From NCBI GenBank assembly GCA_900554545.1, contig USHW01000015.1, forward strand, positions 1-41,504: a DNA stretch of 41,504 nucleotides, read 5' to 3'. The notes below the pieces were generated by a model, which saw only the letters and a list, made by a program, of their open reading frames with translations, had not been told where the DNA came from and did not search any database. This stretch comes from an uncultured Prevotella sp. GTDB taxonomy: Bacteria; Bacteroidota; Bacteroidia; Bacteroidales; Bacteroidaceae. Made by a program: the position numbers and the translations under genes. Within the stretch, counting starts at the first letter, position 1, and every line of letters starts with the position of its first letter. Shown one piece after another: positions 39,814 to 41,504 of the stretch.

Positions 39814-41375
39814 AGAAAATAAGGACAACCTTGGCTTTGGTGGTGTTCGTGCTTATAACGCTGCTGTTTTTAGACGTTACGGGCACGCTGCACGCATGGT
39901 TGGGATGGCTCGCCAAGATACAGTTTTGGCCTGCCTTTTATGCCCTGAACATAGGTGTTGTGGCGGTGTTGGTCGTCCTTACGCTTGTGTTCGGGCGCAT
40001 TTACTGCTCTGTAATCTGTCCTTTGGGCGTCATGCAGGACGTGGTTTCGTGGCTGCATGGCCGCCGGAAGCGCAATAGGTTTACTTATTCAAAGGAAAAG
40101 AAATGGCTGCGCTACGGCATGTTGGGCGTGTTCATCATCTCGGCTGTCGCCGGAATTAACGCCATCGTGTCGTTACTTGCTCCGTACAGTTCATACGGAC
40201 GCATCGCAAGCAGCCTGTTCAAGCCGGTTTATGAGACTGGAAACAATGTGCTGGCAAGCATCGCCGAGCACTTCAACAGCTACGCTTTCTACAGCGTTGA
40301 CGTGTGGATGAAGAGCCTGCCAACGCTGATTATCGCTTCGGTGACGTTCGTCGCCATCGTAATCCTTGCCTGGCGTGGCGGCAGGACATACTGCAACACC
40401 ATCTGTCCGGTAGGAACAATCCTCAGTTTCTTTGCCCGTTTCTCGTGGTTCAAGGTGCGGATTGACGAAAGCAAGTGTGTCAATTGCGGTCTGTGTACAA
40501 AGAACTGCAAGGCTTCTGCCATCGATTTCAAGAACCATAAGATAGACTACAGCCGCTGCGTAGTCTGCGGTGACTGTCTCGGCAAGTGCCACAAGGGAGC
40601 ATTGAGCTTTACGAGTGGACGAGCAGACAAGTCAACAAGTGGACGAGTAGACAAGTCAACGAGTCAACAAGTGGACAAGCAGACAAGTGGACAAGCCGGC
40701 AATGCAAATCTTCTTGTCAACTCGTCAACTCGTAACTCGTCTGCTGACAATGGCCGCCGCTCGTTCCTTTTGGCTGCGGCTATTGCCACGACGGGTGCAG
40801 CATTGGCGCAGGAGAAGAAGAAGGTTGACGGCGGACTGGCTGTCATCGAGGACAAGATAGCCCCCGAAAGGCTCACACCGCTGACGCCTCCCGGCTCAAT
40901 GTCGGCACAGCATTTCGCCCAGCACTGCACGGCCTGCCAGCTCTGCGTGTCAACATGTCCCAACGGCGTGCTGCGTCCGTCAACGGATTTGTCGAAGTTC
41001 ATGCAGCCCACAATGTCTTATGAGCGCGGATATTGCCGTCCGGAATGTACCAAGTGCGGCGAAGTTTGCCCCACCGGAGCAATCAAGCCCATCACACGGG
41101 CGGACAAGTCGGCAACGCAAATCGGTCATGCCGTATGGATTAAGAAGAACTGCGTGCCCCTGACAGACGGCGTTGAGTGTGGAAACTGCGCGCGCCATTG
41201 CCCTGCCGGGGCTATACAGATGGTGCCGTCAGACCCCAAGAACGGGCAATCGCCTAAGATACCGGTTGTCAACGAGGCCCGCTGCATAGGCTGCGGAGCG
41301 TGCGAGAACCTGTGCCCGGCGCGTCCGTTCAGCGCAATCTACGTTGAGGGGCACGAGGTGCATAGGGAGATTTAA
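39807..41375 (+). CDS. NapH-like membrane ferredoxin fused through an internal Tat signal to a NapG-like ferredoxin
   Basis: 522 aa. Residues 1-265 are a NapH-type module: four membrane helices, two CxxxCP motifs (YCSVICPLG near 66-74, YCNTICPVG near 194-202), then two 4Fe-4S motifs (CVNCGLCTKNC, CVVCGDCLGKC). Residues 268-313 are a low-complexity linker (SGRADKSTSGRVDKSTS words). Residues 316-335 are a twin-arginine signal, GRRSFLLAAAIATTGAALA, with Arg317-Arg318, a hydrophobic core and an ALA-Q cleavage-like site. Residues 374-520 hold four more cluster motifs (CTACQLCVSTCP, CRPECTKCGEVCP, CVPL...CGNCARHCP, CIGCGACENLCP). By homology the first module would take electrons from quinol on the cytoplasmic side, and the second would sit in the periplasm after Tat export. 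Coupled to tatC by a 7-base overlap. The DNA of the linker is an R2-like repeat. Confidence 0.9.
   Translation: MLKKIRTTLALVVFVLITLLFLDVTGTLHAWLGWLAKIQFWPAFYALNIGVVAVLVVLTLVFGRIYCSVICPLGVMQDVVSWLHGRRKRNRFTYSKEKKWLRYGMLGVFIISAVAGINAIVSLLAPYSSYGRIASSLFKPVYETGNNVLASIAEHFNSYAFYSVDVWMKSLPTLIIASVTFVAIVILAWRGGRTYCNTICPVGTILSFFARFSWFKVRIDESKCVNCGLCTKNCKASAIDFKNHKIDYSRCVVCGDCLGKCHKGALSFTSGRADKSTSGRVDKSTSQQVDKQTSGQAGNANLLVNSSTRNSSADNGRRSFLLAAAIATTGAALAQEKKKVDGGLAVIEDKIAPERLTPLTPPGSMSAQHFAQHCTACQLCVSTCPNGVLRPSTDLSKFMQPTMSYERGYCRPECTKCGEVCPTGAIKPITRADKSATQIGHAVWIKKNCVPLTDGVECGNCARHCPAGAIQMVPSDPKNGQSPKIPVVNEARCIGCGACENLCPARPFSAIYVEGHEVHREI
40609..40748. repeat. R2-like repeat inside the ferredoxin coding sequence
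   Basis: Left arm words AGTGGACGAGCAGACAAGTC and ACGAGTCAACAAG (40614-40692); right arm words CTTGTCAACTCGTCAACTCG and ACTCGTCTGCTGAC (40712-40748), an inverted partner. The whole stretch stays open and codes the linker. A near-identical 21-base piece is intergenic at 9177-9197. Confidence 0.7.
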
Positions 41376-41504
41376 GTGAAGAATGAATAACGAAGAGTGA
41401 AGAATTAAATTGCAGGTTAATTCCGCTTTTTGGTTCGTAAGATATTACTCCTTAATTCCGCAACACATATTGTTAGAAATAAATTTAAAATACTGAGTAA
41501 TAAT
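41376..41504. other. Right-edge non-coding stretch
   Basis: Short GAAGAATGAATAACGAAGAG words after the ferredoxin stop look like one R2 arm (41379-41409). TTAATTCCGC occurs twice (about 41418 and 41453). AT-rich to the edge. No gene seen. Confidence 0.4.

Noticed and set aside
1..41504. Insertion sequences, prophage or integrative element
   Set aside because: No transposase, integrase, relaxase or phage structural gene is seen. Repeats are short and lack a protein-coding partner.

Overview
The window looks like a chromosomal segment of a Bacteroidales bacterium, most probably a Prevotella-like member of the Prevotellaceae. The evidence is a type IX secretion C-terminal sorting domain protein, two TonB-dependent receptors, DUF3098, DUF3316 and DUF362 family proteins, a B12-dependent ribonucleotide reductase, and promoters of the Bacteroidota form (TTTG, 19-20 bases, TAnnTTTG) in place of -35/-10 boxes. 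Species assignment is inference; no database was searched.

Layout. Bases 1-800 hold a probably frameshifted gene fragment, a long imperfect palindrome and a repeat array. Bases 801-3783 (minus) carry a small exported regulatory-domain protein and typA/bipA. rpsO (S15) is at 4606-4875. A minus-strand operon runs from ftsX (10159) down to 5078: ftsX, DUF3098, uppP, truB, queA, folK and two small membrane proteins, mixing envelope, tRNA-modification and folate genes. From 11066 on the plus strand come nrdJ, folB, a cell-wall amidase with a SPOR-like tail, an MlaD/MCE protein and dnaA. Then come a small membrane protein (minus), a beta-propeller protein behind a long leader that contains a terminator, an outer-membrane beta-barrel, a minus-strand TonB receptor, tRNA-Leu(UAG), parC, a DUF3316 gene coupled to an S41 peptidase lipoprotein, an orphan ABC ATPase, a membrane-anchored TPR/AraC-type regulator and a T9SS cargo protein.

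The right end (35786-41375) is the most interesting part. An exported DUF362 protein and a TonB receptor precede tatA (58 aa), tatC and a membrane iron-sulfur protein. The last three overlap at their ends and are probably translationally coupled. The iron-sulfur protein is a NapH-like quinol-side module joined to a NapG-like ferredoxin module by an internal twin-arginine signal, so a Tat translocon is encoded directly beside its likely client. This suggests a dedicated electron wire from the membrane to the periplasm; the terminal acceptor is unknown.

Two classes of small repeat dominate the non-coding DNA. R1 is an array of roughly 21-base hairpin units with changing but complementary cores. 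It occurs at ten intergenic sites, including every gap longer than 300 bases. R2 is a set of quasi-palindromes with low-complexity arms. R2 copies supply a start codon (folB) and stop codons (the S41 peptidase gene and probably the TPR/AraC gene), and one R2-like copy lies in frame inside the iron-sulfur protein. A third CCCTCCC-type palindromic repeat lies in frame inside the first TonB receptor.
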